From: Microcebus murinus
Taxonomy: Eukaryota; Chordata; Mammalia; Primates; Cheirogaleidae
Reading direction: 5' to 3'
NCBI RefSeq assembly: GCF_040939455.1
Contig: NC_134111.1
Coordinates: 55,632,501 to 55,696,500, forward strand
Length of the DNA stretch: 64,000 nt
A model generated the notes under the pieces. That model was not told the origin of the DNA, did no database searches, and saw nothing but the letters and a program-made list of their open reading frames with translations. Each line of letters starts with the position of its first letter. Positions within the stretch are counted from its first letter, which is position 1. Shown piece by piece: positions 1-12,599 of the stretch. A program made the position numbers and the translations under genes.

Positions 1-1790
1 TTATTTATAATCAGTGCATGTTGCTGCTGAAAGCCATCCCATCGGACCCCTTTCCAGCATATTCTCCTTTTGGAGTATAACAGGAACTAATTATGTGCTA
101 TTAAATCCAAGACTCATTTTATATTCAGAGGTTCCAGTGGTAAACCTCACATGTCAGGAGCAATTAGTGACATTGTGGCATGTCATCTTCAATATGCTCG
201 ACTGTGGACAAAAAAATCCTAGCAGGCTGGAAGGGTTTAACTAACCACGTCCACCGTCATCTCCACTGCCTTCTGAGCAGCGCTGTTTCAAGGCCACAGG
301 TTCTAGATGTCCCCCTAGACAGTGATCTGGAGATTTCGGAAACACAAGAATACAGTTAATTCTGAAAGATTTAAGATTTTGAGTGCTTAGGAGAGAGGCT
401 AGAGATACTGACAAAGGATGAGGTCATGCTATAGCGTCTACGAGTTGCTCACGGGGATTCTGTTCCCACAGAGTCCCATGCAGTCACTGCTGTGCGTTGA
501 TGGAACCTGGGGTGTACACAGAACAGGTGCTGGGAACTGAAAACTGGTTTGGCCACGGCTTGAGAGCCAAGTAAAAAAATGAACAGTCCTCTTATTGGAA
601 TTTAAAATCTTTGCTTATATTAATAAAATAGGTCTCTTAGGTACATACCCTCATTCAACTTTATAGAGAAAAACGGCAGAGACTAGAATGCATTTTTCTT
701 TTGAAAGTGAAATGTGCCGTTGCAGAAGTACCACCAGCTGGGTTGTACACAGAGCCATCCTCTGTCACTCTCGGTTCTGCTTATGTTGCTGACTCTAGGA
801 TTATCTCCTAAAGGGAGATTTTCCTGTTGATTTCGGATTTTTAGGATGTTGCTGAGTGACCGCATGGGCAAATGCAGTAACAGGATGTTGCTGGAGTGTG
901 GCTGAGCGGTGAAAGCATCTGAAAAAAATTGCCCTCGTGGGAGAACTGAACTGTGTCCATTAAGCCAGGGTCTGCCCCAGGATGCTGTCGTTGTGATGGG
1001 CTTAGCTCTGAGGTAATTGACTCTTCAGCCCACTAAGGCTGCTCAAGGACTCTCTGTGGTAAAGAACCTCTTTGTTTCCCCCTCCATTCTGGGGCTTGGC
1101 TGCTCCAACTAGACTATTCATATTGAATGTAAATTCTAACCACCACAAAACAGTCTCTGGAAATCCCCGTCATGTGCACTTTAGAGATGGCCGCTTAGCA
1201 AATATTTTTAAAGAGAGAGGCAGAGACAGAGACTCAGAGAGAGAGAAAAGAAAAAGAAAGAAACATAAACCTGAGTAAAAATAAAGAATTTGAGGGATGT
1301 TGTTTAAATGTGGGTGAGCACAGGGTATTGTCAGCTATTTTTAGGGTAGGGTAGAAACATTTACTTGGAAACGCTTAAGAAGCAGGTAAGACTACTGGAA
1401 GGAATGAATTGTAAAGTAAATATACAGCTCTTTAATAAGTGATTGTGTCATTCTTGAGTGAAATTAAAGGAAATCACCCTGCAATGGGAGATGAAGCCAT
1501 GAGCATGATTTATTAGAAAAGATAGTTATTTGATCCTAAACTTTTGCTGGTTATATATATGTTATTATTTTTTTACTGGTCTTTCTTAAGTAATAAACTT
1601 CTAACTATCCCCACAGTGATCCTAGCTGCTTGTCAGTAAGCACTGTCCTTCAGCCAAGTACAATCTATACTTACAGAGATGTGGATGGAGTTTGCAAAGA
1701 CATGGCTTTGGTTAGTGAGTGATACTCACAGGAGACTTGCCTCAGCAAACCAGCCATGTTTTTTTAGATACTTTTACCTAGGAGAACAGG
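1..1790. other. Unique sequence, no recognised feature
   Basis: I recognise no repeat family, exon or RNA gene here. Reading frames are short and interrupted on both strands. The only local structure is a purine-rich GA run at about 1213-1262, inside a short plus-strand frame that is charged and low in complexity. Intronic or intergenic DNA is the simplest reading. Confidence 0.4.
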
Positions 1791-2210
1791 TATAAATGAA
1801 TGGCATCACTTTCTTGAGTCCAAATCCATATTGTCAAGTCACCCCTCACAAGAACAGCATTTAAATTGTCCCCCTGGCATAAAGCACCATGGAGCGCTGT
1901 ATGTTTAAAAGTGCACACACTTTCAGAGCCTGCGTTCCCTGCCGCATTGCCAGCTTCTCTCTCCATATATTACGCATTGGGGATGCAGGGGGAGGAGGGA
2001 GGCCATCTGCTAAAGAATCACCTTTATGGAGACTGTAACCAGGAACGTTTGCAGCATGTTCTGCGTCAACCCCAGGAAGTTCTGAGTCTGTGGTTGTGTC
2101 ATGGAACAACTCCAGGCTGCAGATTTCCCAGCCACCAGCCTGGGTGACAGGAATTGATGCTGGTGATGTAATTTTAATCTCTGGTTCATCCATCTACCTA
2201 AAATCCGTAG
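1791..2210. other. Unassigned segment with overlapping short frames
   Basis: Frames of 110 codons (minus, 1861-2193) and 93 codons (plus, 1866-2147) overlap almost entirely on opposite strands. That pattern is expected by chance in a moderately GC-rich patch. Neither product shows a domain, signal peptide or membrane segment that I know. I see no convincing splice sites bounding either one, so I do not call a gene. Confidence 0.3.
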
Positions 2211-2389
2211 ATGTCTTTAAACCTTCCAAATTCTAATTCGTAGAAACTCAGATGTCGCATAGAGATTTTATAATCTTCGCCCAAAGCAAAAGTTTCCTGA
2301 AAAAAGAAAACAGAATCTTGATATGCATGAAAAGAACTTACAATTTCTTTCAGCATTTAAAAAGTAAGTGTTGTTATAAGAAGTAATGT

Positions 2390-3390
2390 CTGTTTATAGC
2401 AGAAAAAAAAATAAGACCCTCCTTCAAGAAATAAAGATCACCTATAATCCCACTATCCACACACAGATAGCATTTGGTGTTAAATACTCAGATTTTCTTT
2501 CCTAGTACTTATATTCATATAAATCATTTATTATATATATATTTTATAAAAATGGAATCATGCTAATACATGCTGCTTTATAAACCTCTCCCTTCCCCAG
2601 GTTTTTCATGTTGGGGACTAGATCATCCTTAATAGTGGCTGCAGAGATTTGCTGAACACAGGATGTGTCCTGATTTTTTTGCTGTAATAAGCAATACTGG
2701 GATGGAATGTCTTTGTACATCTAATTGTGCACTTGCTTGATTGTATGTGTAAGGTACTTCTTAAAGCATCAAACATGTTGAAGGCTTGTAAGACTTGTTA
2801 CTTGGTTGCTCTTCCAAAAGTTTATTCTGATTCTTTATCAATCTGTTATGTGAAAGTGGTTTCACATTGTTTTACATTGCATCTTTGTTCTTCAGAATGA
2901 GTATTTTTCTGCATCATATTGGCCATTTGAATTGTGTAGTAAATTGGCTACTTTATGTTCTTTTCCCATTTTTCTGTAAAGATGTTCCTGTTTTAGCTTA
3001 TTGTTTTGTGAGAGTATTTCATGTATCAGAGACATGGATTTCTTCTCTGCCTTTTTGTGGGTATTTTCCCTACTCTGTTCAAATTTTGATCCATGTTTAG
3101 TTAAACATAATGTTACTTAAGTGAGTATGGGCATATTTTTCAATATTGGATCTTGCTATTTATTAATAACATTTTAAACACTTATGATCTAAGGAAATTA
3201 TTTTTAAAAATGGATATGGAGTGACTTTTTCTAGGCCCTTCAGTTTATTCCTTGCCTTAGGGTAGAACTGTTCTTAAATCACTTGAGAAAACTGAGTATC
3301 TAGTGTTTACACCAGCTAAGTGATTGGATTCCATCTGGTTGGTTTTTAAAGTGTTCTTTTTAATGATTTTAGCGCACTCACCTATTGTTA
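2390..3390 (-). repeat. Decayed LINE relic, antisense (probably L1M type)
   Basis: The order of phrases resembles antisense ancient L1: a target-like 'aaaaatggaatcatgct' stretch, then 'gcaatactgggatggaatgt', 'ctttgtacatctaattgtgcact' split by changes, then a loss-of-similarity tail. In known old L1 tails these read as 'aatgctgcaatgaacatctttgtac'. Divergence is high and the boundaries are soft. An L2 or CR1 relic is the alternative. Confidence 0.4.
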
Positions 3391-3397
3391 TTCACTC

Positions 3398-3709
3398 TCA
3401 AATCTGATATCTTTGGCTCTTTGAAATAGTCCCTTCATGTGGGTCCTTATGGCCTTGGGAGTCTGACAATTTTATGATTATGCAAATGTTATTGAGCTCA
3501 TCTTGATGGATGTTTTCTGAGCCCTTGGCTGACTGCACAGAGACTTCGCCTTTAACTGTCACAGGGTTGGCTAGTGTGACCTTCACGTCAGGCTGCAGAA
3601 AACTCGCTTGCCAGTCATCATAGGACAATTTGGAGTGGTTGCCCGGGCAACCTCGCTGGCATCTAATCCAATGCCCCAAGCATAACCCATGTCCCAGTGG
3701 GAACACCAC
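3398..3709 (-). other. 103-codon open frame of unknown status
   Basis: A minus-strand frame of 103 codons runs through a patch that is less AT-rich than its surroundings. The translated product has a Cys/Gly-rich start and a hydrophilic rest; I recognise no domain. There is no partner exon, promoter or poly(A) signal that I can tie to it. Chance is the leading explanation, with an old processed copy or conserved element as alternatives. Confidence 0.15.
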
Positions 3710-3710
3710 C

Positions 3711-5220
3711 TCTAAAGGGAGGAACTCTGTCCTTCAGGTAGCAGCAAAAGCACATTTGTCGATTTTAAGACAGTGTTAATATTGGTGGAAGGTGAGGTTA
3801 TGCCGTGATCTAAGGATGAACTCGAGAAGAGAGAGAATAAAGGAAAAGGGAACCAAGAGAACAGGGATTGAAGAGAGGGCAGGAAGGGAGGAGGAGGTTG
3901 CATTGAACCAAATGGTAGAAATCAAAATAGTAAATAAGAGCAAAGGGTTCAAGAATCAGAAAACCTCATGGTGCAGAGTGAGCAGAGGACACTGAGACTG
4001 CAGATCAAAAAGTTATGTTTAGAAAAAAGTGTGGCCAATAAATGCATATCTGGGGAGGGAAAAAGAACAATGGAGACTTCTAAAAAGCACACAATAAAAA
4101 GGTCTTTTGTTTTTTTTTTTCCACTGAAACAGCCTTGTATGTAGAATGTGCTTAACTCTGCTTTAAGAGACCAGCATTGTTTTCTTCCCATACTCTCCAC
4201 TGTTGCCTGAGTAAATCATATGTAATTTTACTGGAATCAGAATGCCACCATTCAGAATCACAGGACACACTTTTATTTGTAACTTCCATGAATCAGAACT
4301 GTTACAGATTTAAAATTAGTGTAAAGTTAGTACTCTGTGTGTATGTGTTTAACAAAACAAATCTACAACTATGCCAGGATGGATATTATGGCAGGTGGCA
4401 GGGTTTTAGCTGCTCTAATAAGCAGAATGAATGCAGACTGTAATAGGCAGAAAGGCCTTGTGTAGCCCTGGGATGAAAGTCTGTCTGCAGATAGCAGTGA
4501 ACTGGCCATTCTCTGCCCTCGGAATGCTTGGTCAGATGCTCATTACATTAAAAAACAAAAAGCCTGTGACTCACTCCCGAAACACCCAGAACTGCCCTGA
4601 AGACCCCTCTTTTTGAAGATCTCAAACTGAGTACAGGAGAGATGCAAATTTTACTGTAGTTGAAACTGGCACATGAAGCACTTGATAAAGTGTGCTGTCC
4701 AAGGTAATCACTCAATATATGTTGGACAGATGATAATATATAAAAAAGAAAGCAGTAGAATGTTGAGTATGAGATTTAGGATGGTTGTTATTTAAGGTAG
4801 AGGGAGGCAGGATGATGAAATGGGAGGGACATTTGGGTAGATAAATTGTTATCAAAGTTTAATTTTTGTGGTAGGTGATGGTTTCATGATTGCTATTATA
4901 ACATTAAAAAAGAAGAATGAATGACTGAATGAGGGCAGCCTGCATGGCTCAGATGTGAACATGTCTCATATCAAAGATTGTGTTTAATTTAATTCTGCAC
5001 AATTTGAAGTTGAATAAAACAAGAAAGGAAAAGATTGAGATGAGTGGAAAGGGAAGAGTAGCCTAGTATATTTGCCACCAGTTGGAAATCAAACATTTTG
5101 TGTGGGAGAATAATCAGAGTATAGATTAAGCAGCTATTACAAGGAGATTACAAACAAAACTAATTGCTCAAACAAGATAGGTCTCCCACTTTCTCTCATT
5201 CATAGTCTAATTATCAACAT
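3711..5220. other. Mostly unique, AT-rich sequence
   Basis: A purine-rich stretch lies at about 3820-3900 and an A/T-rich stretch follows from 4700. A short tail at about 4705-4730 ('cactcaatatatgttgg') may be the end of an old MIR or L2 copy. No gene-like structure is visible. Confidence 0.3.
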
Positions 5221-5224
5221 CCAA

Positions 5225-5576
5225 TAAAAATTTAATGAGCCACATATGTCATACTATTAAATTTCCTAGTAGCCAGGTTAAAAAACAACAAAGAAGAAAG
5301 TGAAAATATTTTTAATAATTTACTTAATCCAATGTAGCCAATATTATTTCAACATATATTCAACATGAAAATTATTAATGAACTATTCTACCTTCTTTTT
5401 ATCATATCAAGTCTTGAAAGTCTAATGTGTATTTTATACTTACAGCACATCTTACCTTGAACACTAAACTTTCATCATAGATTTCATAAAATCTGCAGTT
5501 GAAACAGTAGATTCACATACCCAAGATGTTCTAAACATACTTAAAATTTTTCCATTAACTGGATCAAATATTGGTT
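5225..5576. mobile_element. Old DNA-transposon fossil, first part
   Basis: Phrases such as 'tttcctagtagccaggtt', 'aaaattattaatgaacta' and 'tatacttacagcacatct' match, from memory, a common nonautonomous mammalian DNA-transposon fossil whose other end carries 'acatgtggctaatg'. That other end is present at 5966-6125, beyond an inserted LTR. I cannot give the exact family name. Confidence 0.5.
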
Positions 5577-5957
5577 TTTCTTAGTCCATTTTCTGTTGCT
5601 GTAACAGAATACCTGAGACTTGGTAATTGATACAGGAAAGAGCTTTATTTAGTTCACAGTTTGGGAGGCTCTGAAGTCCAAAATTGGGCAGCCACCACTG
5701 GTGAGGGCCTCGTGCTGCTTCATAGCATAGTGGAAAAGTGGGAGGGCAAGTAAACATGTGCAAAAGGGGCAAAACATGAGGGGCTGCCCCACTTTATAAC
5801 AACATGCACTCGTGGTTACTAACCCAGTCCTGAGAGAAAGTGGCATTAATCCCTTTTAATAACCTAATCACCTCGTGAAGGCCCCACCTCCCAATACCTC
5901 CACACCTGGGACCAAATTTCCAACACATGAATTCCGCGGACACACATCAAGGTGGAT
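5577..5957 (-). mobile_element. MaLR solo LTR (MST-like), antisense
   Basis: The block starts with 'ttagtccattttctgttgct' and 'aatacctgagacttgg', continues with 'gagggcctcgtgctgcttc' and 'aggccccacctcccaatacc', and ends with 'aatttccaacacatgaattc'. This is the complement of an MST-class ERVL-MaLR LTR in the expected order and length (about 380 bp). No internal retroviral sequence adjoins it, so it is a solo LTR. It interrupts an older DNA-transposon fossil. Confidence 0.8.
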
Positions 5958-5965
5958 AGAGCCTT

Positions 5966-6125
5966 GGTCTCTGAATGACCTCTACACTGTGTATGGTTTT
6001 TAAATTCATTAAAATGAAGTAACATTAAAAATTCATTACTAAATCTCCCTACCCGCCATCCAAATTCTCAGTAACTACATGTGGCTAATGACCACCTCAG
6101 CGGCAAAGCAGGTCTAGAATCATTA
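5966..6125. mobile_element. Old DNA-transposon fossil, second part
   Basis: This segment carries 'cagtaactacatgtggctaa' followed by 'gcaggtctagaat', the expected far end of the fossil that begins at 5225. The two halves are split by the antisense LTR. Exact ends cannot be fixed by eye. Confidence 0.45.
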
Positions 6126-6164
6126 GTTATGAAGATATGCTCCCTGGCTGGCCCCTTTTCCTAC

Positions 6165-6312
6165 CCCCAAACCAACAGCCTTGGCATCACGTGGGAACTT
6201 GTTAAAAATGCAAATTGTGACTCAGATACTCTGGGCGTGGGCCCAATAATCTGGTTTTAACAAGCCCTCCGGGTGATTCTGATGTACACTAAAGTTTGGG
6301 AACCATTATTCT
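6165..6312 (+). mobile_element. hAT-Charlie type nonautonomous fossil
   Basis: The segment reads 'cttggcatcacgtgggaact', 'tgttaaaaatgcaaatt', 'ttttaacaagccctccgggt', 'gattctgatgtacac' and 'gtttgggaaccatt' in order. That order belongs to a well-known short mammalian hAT-Charlie MER family. The 5' end is degraded or missing. Confidence 0.65.
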
Positions 6313-7080
6313 ACAGGTTATTCAGAGACCAAGGCGCTATCTATTAATGCATCTTTGCTTTACCATCACTTACAGCATTGTCCTCTTCTGCAGAGTAGAA
6401 GCTGGCTGGCTGGGAGCACTTCCTCATTCTACCTGTAGGAAGGTTGGGGTCTGGGGAGAGGGGATAGATTGGCCAAGCAGTTTTCCTTTTTAAAGGCTAT
6501 GATGCAACATTCCTCACAGCCCTTCTGCTCGGATCCCATTGAGTAGAGCCAAGTGGCCATACCTAGCTGCAAGGGAGGCTGGGAATTGTAGATTAGGTGG
6601 ATGATCATGTGCCAACTGAACACTTGTGGAGGTGAAGTGGTGGAGAAAGATCTATTCCTGAAAGGAGAAAGTGGAGAACAGACACTGAAGGCAATTCGCA
6701 GTTTCACCACGTCGAGTAGGCACAGTTTGATTTATTTTGCAACCTAGAGCTCCACTTTGATTTTATTGTATCATATGATCTGATCTTCACTGGCACACTG
6801 GATTCCTTGGAAAACTCAAATAAATGAAATGTGAATGCATATAATACCTAAGGAAGTGTCAAAGTTGCTATGAAATATGTCTAAACTTGAAGATGCCAGG
6901 GAGAACTTGTCCCCAAGATCAGCCTCTTACCACCCTCCTTTAAAGCAGAGAAGGCTGTGCGTGGTGGATAATGTGGGAGGCAGATTTAGCCCTAGATGTA
7001 ATTGCTCAAAGGACAAGTATGATTGTCCCAACCCCATTCTATGGGATAATAACCATTAACACATTGCTATGTCTACCTAC
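6313..7080. other. Unique sequence, no recognised feature
   Basis: Frames of 93 codons (minus) and 60 codons (plus) show no domain. No repeat family is recognised. Confidence 0.3.
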
Positions 7081-7084
7081 CTAG

Positions 7085-7330
7085 ACTATAAATATTAAAA
7101 AGAAATGGGATTATGCTTTTGTGCCGTTTTGTAGTCTGTTTTCCTCCTGTAATTTATAGCACAAATACCTCCCATATCAATAAATATAGATCTGCATTGT
7201 TAACAGATTACACAGCATGCAGTAATTAATGAATTCTTCTCATGGGCTATTTCAATAGCCTCCACCTTCTGTTTTATAATTAGCACCACAGTGAACATCT
7301 CTGTACATTTCCACCCACAATAATGCATGA
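7085..7330 (-). repeat. Possible decayed LINE fragment
   Basis: The pattern 'gaaatgggattatgctttt', 'ctccacc' and 'cacagtgaacatctctgtac' resembles antisense old L1 3' sequence. Divergence is high, so this is tentative. Confidence 0.35.
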
Positions 7331-7794
7331 GCGGCCCTTACCACACATCCTTACCACCTCCAGCATCCATTTAATCTCTACAAATCCAATAAGCAAATTT
7401 ATAAATTTAAACAAACATGATTAATCCTTGTTCAAATTTCCATGTCTTTCACTTCCATCTTAGGGATTCTTAAAACTGTGCTCCTGTCTCATAGGAACTG
7501 GACATAGGTGTTCTGCTCAAATCCATAAACTGGATAAAACAATGATATCTTTTCTCATGCATGGACAAAATAATAGTATAACTTTCCTCTGTTTGAAGTT
7601 TTTCCTACACATTTTTCTTAAACATTTGCCATATTTTGCTCTTTGCTTATTCTAGAATCTGGTCTAAGATAATGGTATTAGATAAAGATATATTAACTTT
7701 AAATTTAATATATCAATAATTGGTTATGCTTTCCTTGATTTCAAGGAAGTAAGCAAGTTTAGAAATTACCAGTCCAAGAGACATAGGGCACCAT

Positions 7795-7990
7795 GGCTAA
7801 AGAGAAGGGAAGGCTCTGGATTCAAAGTGCTTGGATTTGAATCCTAGCTTTGGCCCTACCAGCTGTGTAATCTTGGATGAACTATTGAATTTATCTGAGC
7901 CTCAGTTTCATCATAGGTAAAATGGGATAGCAGTACCCATGTCATAAAGTGATTGGATGGTCAGATCAAAAGGTTAGTAATACACTGTCA
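7795..7990 (+). repeat. MIR SINE
   Basis: The core is visible in order: 'ggctctggattcaaag', 'ttggatttgaatcctagctt', 'accagctgtgtaatcttgga', 'gagcctcagtttcatcatag' and 'taaaatgggatagcagtacc'. This is a plus-strand MIR with a good part of its tRNA-derived head and core. Confidence 0.85.
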
Positions 7991-8214
7991 CAGTTCACTA
8001 AATAATTATTACTTTATAGAGGAGGAAACTGAGTTACCTAGCTCATTACTCTCAGCGTTTTAATAACATATGAAATTTTGCTTATTGTTTCTACTATCTT
8101 GACATCATGTGGTGTGCTATTCTTTGTTACCAGGACATTGAGGTTACCACTCAGCCCAGTACTTTATTCTGGGATTAACAGCTTCAAATTGGTATTTCAA
8201 AAATAGTGCCCCAG

Positions 8215-9415
<1,201 letters not shown>

Positions 9416-9419
9416 GGAG

Positions 9420-9612
9420 TCTGAGCTTCGACATTGCAAGAGATCTGGCCATACACAAGCTACTTAATCTCCCTATTTTCTACATCTTTAATAACAATAC
9501 CTACCTCACCGCTTTCTGTGAGTATTGAGTGATGGATCCACTTACCATGATTCGCTTAGCACAATATCTGGCACATGGTAATTCTTTCGTTAAGTACTAG
9601 CAATTATCATTA
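9420..9612 (+). repeat. MIR SINE, diverged
   Basis: The order 'cacaagctacttaatctccc', 'ataacaatacctacctcacc' and 'tgtgagtattgagtgatgga' followed by 'tagcacaatatctggcacat' and 'gtaattctttcgttaagta' matches a plus-strand MIR core and tail. Confidence 0.7.
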
Positions 9613-9726
9613 ATATTATTATTCACAGTTGGCGCCATTCTAGAGACGCTGAAAATACTCTTGCCAGCGCACTTTATATATTGAGACAGTAATAGTTCTC
9701 TGGTGGCAGTTTTTCTCCTTTTCTCA

Positions 9727-9758
9727 AAAAAGCTGAATAATTTATTATTCAGCTTTTT
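9727..9758. repeat. Perfect 14-bp inverted repeat, 4-nt loop
   Basis: Arms 9727-9740 and 9745-9758 (aaaaagctgaataa / ttattcagcttttt) are exact reverse complements around the loop ttta. A hairpin would form in either strand. No MITE or terminator role is shown. Confidence 0.9.
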
Positions 9759-10135
9759 AATAGTAGTAATCATATAGTCTTAAAGACTGAATGTTCATTC
9801 AGTATTACATTAATAGGAGAAAAATGGAGATATTTTCATAACAGTTCTTAATGTTAATTACTATATATGTCTGAAGTCATATCATTTACTCAATTTCTGT
9901 GGTACCTGTCATAATAATACTTTAGAAAGTGCAATAATGACAACAGCTTTTACACTTGCGTCTGGATTAACATGGAGTTGGAGGGAATGTCTGCCAACTC
10001 AGGTTAGCATGGTTAAAGGTTTCACAGGTTGTGAGTTGCCAACCTTTGCTGGACTTCAGCCCTTTAGAGTGGAGCTTATTTCAGGCTGTAGTACCAGCGT
10101 GATAGAGAGAGGGAGAGAGAAGACAGTCATTTTTT

Positions 10136-10312
10136 GAAAAAGTCTTTGTTTTGAAATAATTATAGATTCACGGGAAGTTGCCTAAAAGTATACAGGGAGA
10201 TCCTATATACACTTCACCCAGTTTCTTCTAAAATTAACATCTAACAAAACTATAGTACTATATGAAAACCAGGACATGGACATTGGTACAATCCACAGAG
10301 CTTATTCAGATA
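10136..10312 (+). repeat. L1M 3' end fragment
   Basis: The phrases 'aattatagattcacgggaag', 'tatacacttcacccagtttc' and 'acattggtacaatccacaga' match a recurrent old-L1 3' UTR segment in the plus orientation. Confidence 0.6.
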
Positions 10313-10432
10313 TGCAGATATTTTCTCCCAGTCTATAACTTGTCTTTTCATCCTCTTCATAGGATATTTTATAGAGAAAAGGGTTTTAATTTTGATAAGG
10401 TCCAAGTTAACAACTTTTCTTTTTTCATCTAG
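10313..10432 (-). repeat. L1M fragment, antisense
   Basis: 'tctcccagtctataacttgt', 'cttttcatcctcttcatag' and 'gggttttaattttgataagg' follow the antisense L1 ORF2-end consensus. It abuts a plus-oriented L1 piece, suggesting two insertions or an inversion. Confidence 0.6.
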
Positions 10433-10435
10433 GGT

Positions 10436-10608
10436 AGTGTTTTCCAAAGACTGTTCCACACAACAACTGCTTTTGGAATCATCTGAAGTTCTTGTTACAA
10501 AACCCATTTACTTGGGTGCCACACCAAATATTCTGATCAGACTCTCAGGATAGGGTCTGGTAATCTGTTTCAGAAGCTTCCTAAACTTTGAGAAGCACTG
10601 ATTCAGAG
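10436..10608 (+). mobile_element. hAT-Charlie type fossil, second copy of the 6165 family
   Basis: The order 'gaatcatctgaagttcttgt', 'caccaaatattctgatcaga', 'ggtctggtaatctgtttcag' and 'ctttgagaagcactgattca' matches the family seen at 6165-6312. It is strongly diverged. Confidence 0.5.
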
Positions 10609-10609
10609 A

Positions 10610-11205
10610 GATTGGCCTTGGGTCTTTTTGCTTTTTGCTCTACCTTGTCTATGAGTCATCCCATTTGTTCTTACCACCTGTATTATCAAATATGTGTGGA
10701 CAACTATTAAATTTATTAATATATCCTTAACCTCTTTGATGAGCTCCAGAATAGCTGCCTTGCTGGACACTCTTCTACTATAGATAGAACATCTTTCGTA
10801 AATGGATTGTTAGGTATTACTTTCTTGGATCTCCTATGAACAGTATGCAATAGAATAAGAACCTTCCCAAGTAATGTTTATAGATTTTCAAGGGGTCTAA
10901 TTATAAAAAATAATCTTGGGGTTATATATTTTCTGTTCTTACTTGTATCTCTTTTTCCTTTCATTGGAGCAGATGATTTGATACAATCTCTATTTGGAGA
11001 AAAATATGCAGCACTTGGTAAGCACAGTACTCCTCTGGCTTAACAACCTAATTTTTAGATGACTTGGTTCCTCTTTTAAAAATTTTAAAATATATTTTCA
11101 TTTGCATAAGGAACTATTCCTTGGGTGTTTAATGAAAAATGACAGTTTCATAGGTGGATATTTCATTTGATGTTGGAATATAATCAGAACATTTATTAAA
11201 ATTAA
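10610..11205. other. No recognised feature
   Basis: AT-rich sequence without a repeat family or gene structure that I can name. Confidence 0.3.
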
Positions 11206-11212
11206 AATTTTA

Positions 11213-11498
11213 GGCCAGGCGCAGTGGCTCTCACCTATAATCCTAGCACTCTGGGAGGTTGAGGTGGGAGGATTGCAGGAGTTTAAGACCAACCTGAGCA
11301 AGAGTGAGACCCTGTCTCTACTAAAAATAGAAAAATTAACTGAGTGTAGAGTGTGCGCCTCCCCAGCTACTGGGGAGGCTGAGGCAGGAGGATTGTTTGA
11401 GCCCAGGAGTTTGAGGTTGCTGTGAGCTACAATGACGCCACTGTACTCTAGACTGACCAACAGAATGAGACTCTGTCTCAAAAGCAACAAATAAATAT
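11213..11498 (+). mobile_element. Alu of strepsirrhine type
   Basis: A two-armed Alu whose left arm reads 'cctgagcaagagtgagac' and whose right arm reads 'gaggttgctgtgagctacaa' before 'gacgccactgtactctag'. These variants are typical of lemur and loris Alus. A short direct repeat (aattttag at 11206-11213 and 11499-11506) fits a target-site duplication. The copy has many private changes. Confidence 0.9.
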
Positions 11499-11506
11499 AA
11501 TTTTAG

Positions 11507-12070
11507 AATGTCTCAGTTTTATATCACTTGATTTAACAAGTTAGACTATTTTTTTCAAGTTAAATTTTGCTTTCATGTTTTTTCCTGAATCATTGGTTCT
11601 GTTCAATCTATATGTCTAGATGCTTAAAAGCTGAATTGTCCCTTTAATTAGAGAATATGCTGGAGCAGACCTTGTGCTAAAAGGTAGCAGCTAAAATGAA
11701 ATACATTCATGTTTTTTATATCTTGAAATAAAATTATAGGTTTAGTGAATAGTGCTCAATGGTGTTTGTGTCTTTAGATAGTTCAATCAATTACAGTTCA
11801 GTAGTCAAAAAAGGAAAGCTAATTTTGCCTTGGTTGTAAAGTTGGACTCCACTTATTACCACAGGAGAGTAGTCAGAAAACAGTGATAGCTTTGGGTCAC
11901 AGTTCCATCCTGTAATAATGAATATCATGTGCTACTCAATGGCAATGCCACCTTTCTGCGCTTATAGCCCTTTTAAGGGAGTTTGATGTCAAAAGGGGCT
12001 GATTTCCCTGTGGGCCTGCAAGCTCTGGTGACAGGGAGGCTTGGTCACCCAGGGGTATCCTCTTTGTTAT
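11507..12070. other. No recognised feature
   Basis: Mostly AT-rich unique sequence. The segment from about 11980 may belong to the flank or degraded front of the Tigger relic that follows. Confidence 0.3.
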
Positions 12071-12125
12071 CAGATAGACTGTCGCATATTGCGGTGGTTG
12101 TGTTCAAGTCATCCTTATTTGACTT

Positions 12126-12521
12126 AATAATGGTCCCGAAGCACAATGTCGATATGCCAAAGAGAAGCCATACAGTGCTTCAGGCGAAAAGCTGAAAGTT
12201 CTTGACTTAATAAGGAAAGGTAATAAACCGTATCTGAGGTTGCTAAAATCTATGTTAAGAATGAATCTTCTATCTGTGAAATCTTGAAGAAGGAAAAAGA
12301 AATGCGTACCAGTTTTGCTGTCCCACTGCAGACTGCAAAAGTTATGGCCACAGTTCAGGACAAGTGCTTTGTTAAGATGGAAAAGGCATTAAATTTGTGG
12401 GTGGAAGACATGAACAGAAATGTGTTCCAGTTGATGGCTAGTGAGTTTACCACCATCTGAGGTTTCAGGTACCCGCTGGGGATTGTGGAAAAGATCCCCT
12501 GTGGATAAGAAGGTACTACTG
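12126..12521 (+). pseudogene. Tigger (pogo family) transposase relic
   Basis: An ATG at 12130 opens a decayed transposase start. The segment 'gatatgccaaagagaagcca' then 'gtgcttcaggcgaaaagct', and later 'gttatggccacagttcagga' and 'ggtggaagacatgaacagaa', correspond to the N-terminal helix-turn-helix DNA-binding region of the Tigger transposase, a CENP-B relative. Many stops and shifts are present. The coding part then jumps to the 3' terminus, 'ggtttcaggtacccgctggg' to 'aggtactactg', so most of the catalytic domain is deleted. A TA follows at 12522-12523, as expected for this superfamily. The left terminus is not clear. Confidence 0.8.
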
Positions 12522-12599
12522 TACATAGTTAGACACTGTCCTCTATATAGGCCTCTGCTGTCTTCTTTTTCACATTTTTCATCACTTCTCCCATCTCTT

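Noticed and set aside
11098..11490. 130-codon minus-strand frame
   Set aside because: It is largely antisense Alu, a common source of false proteins.
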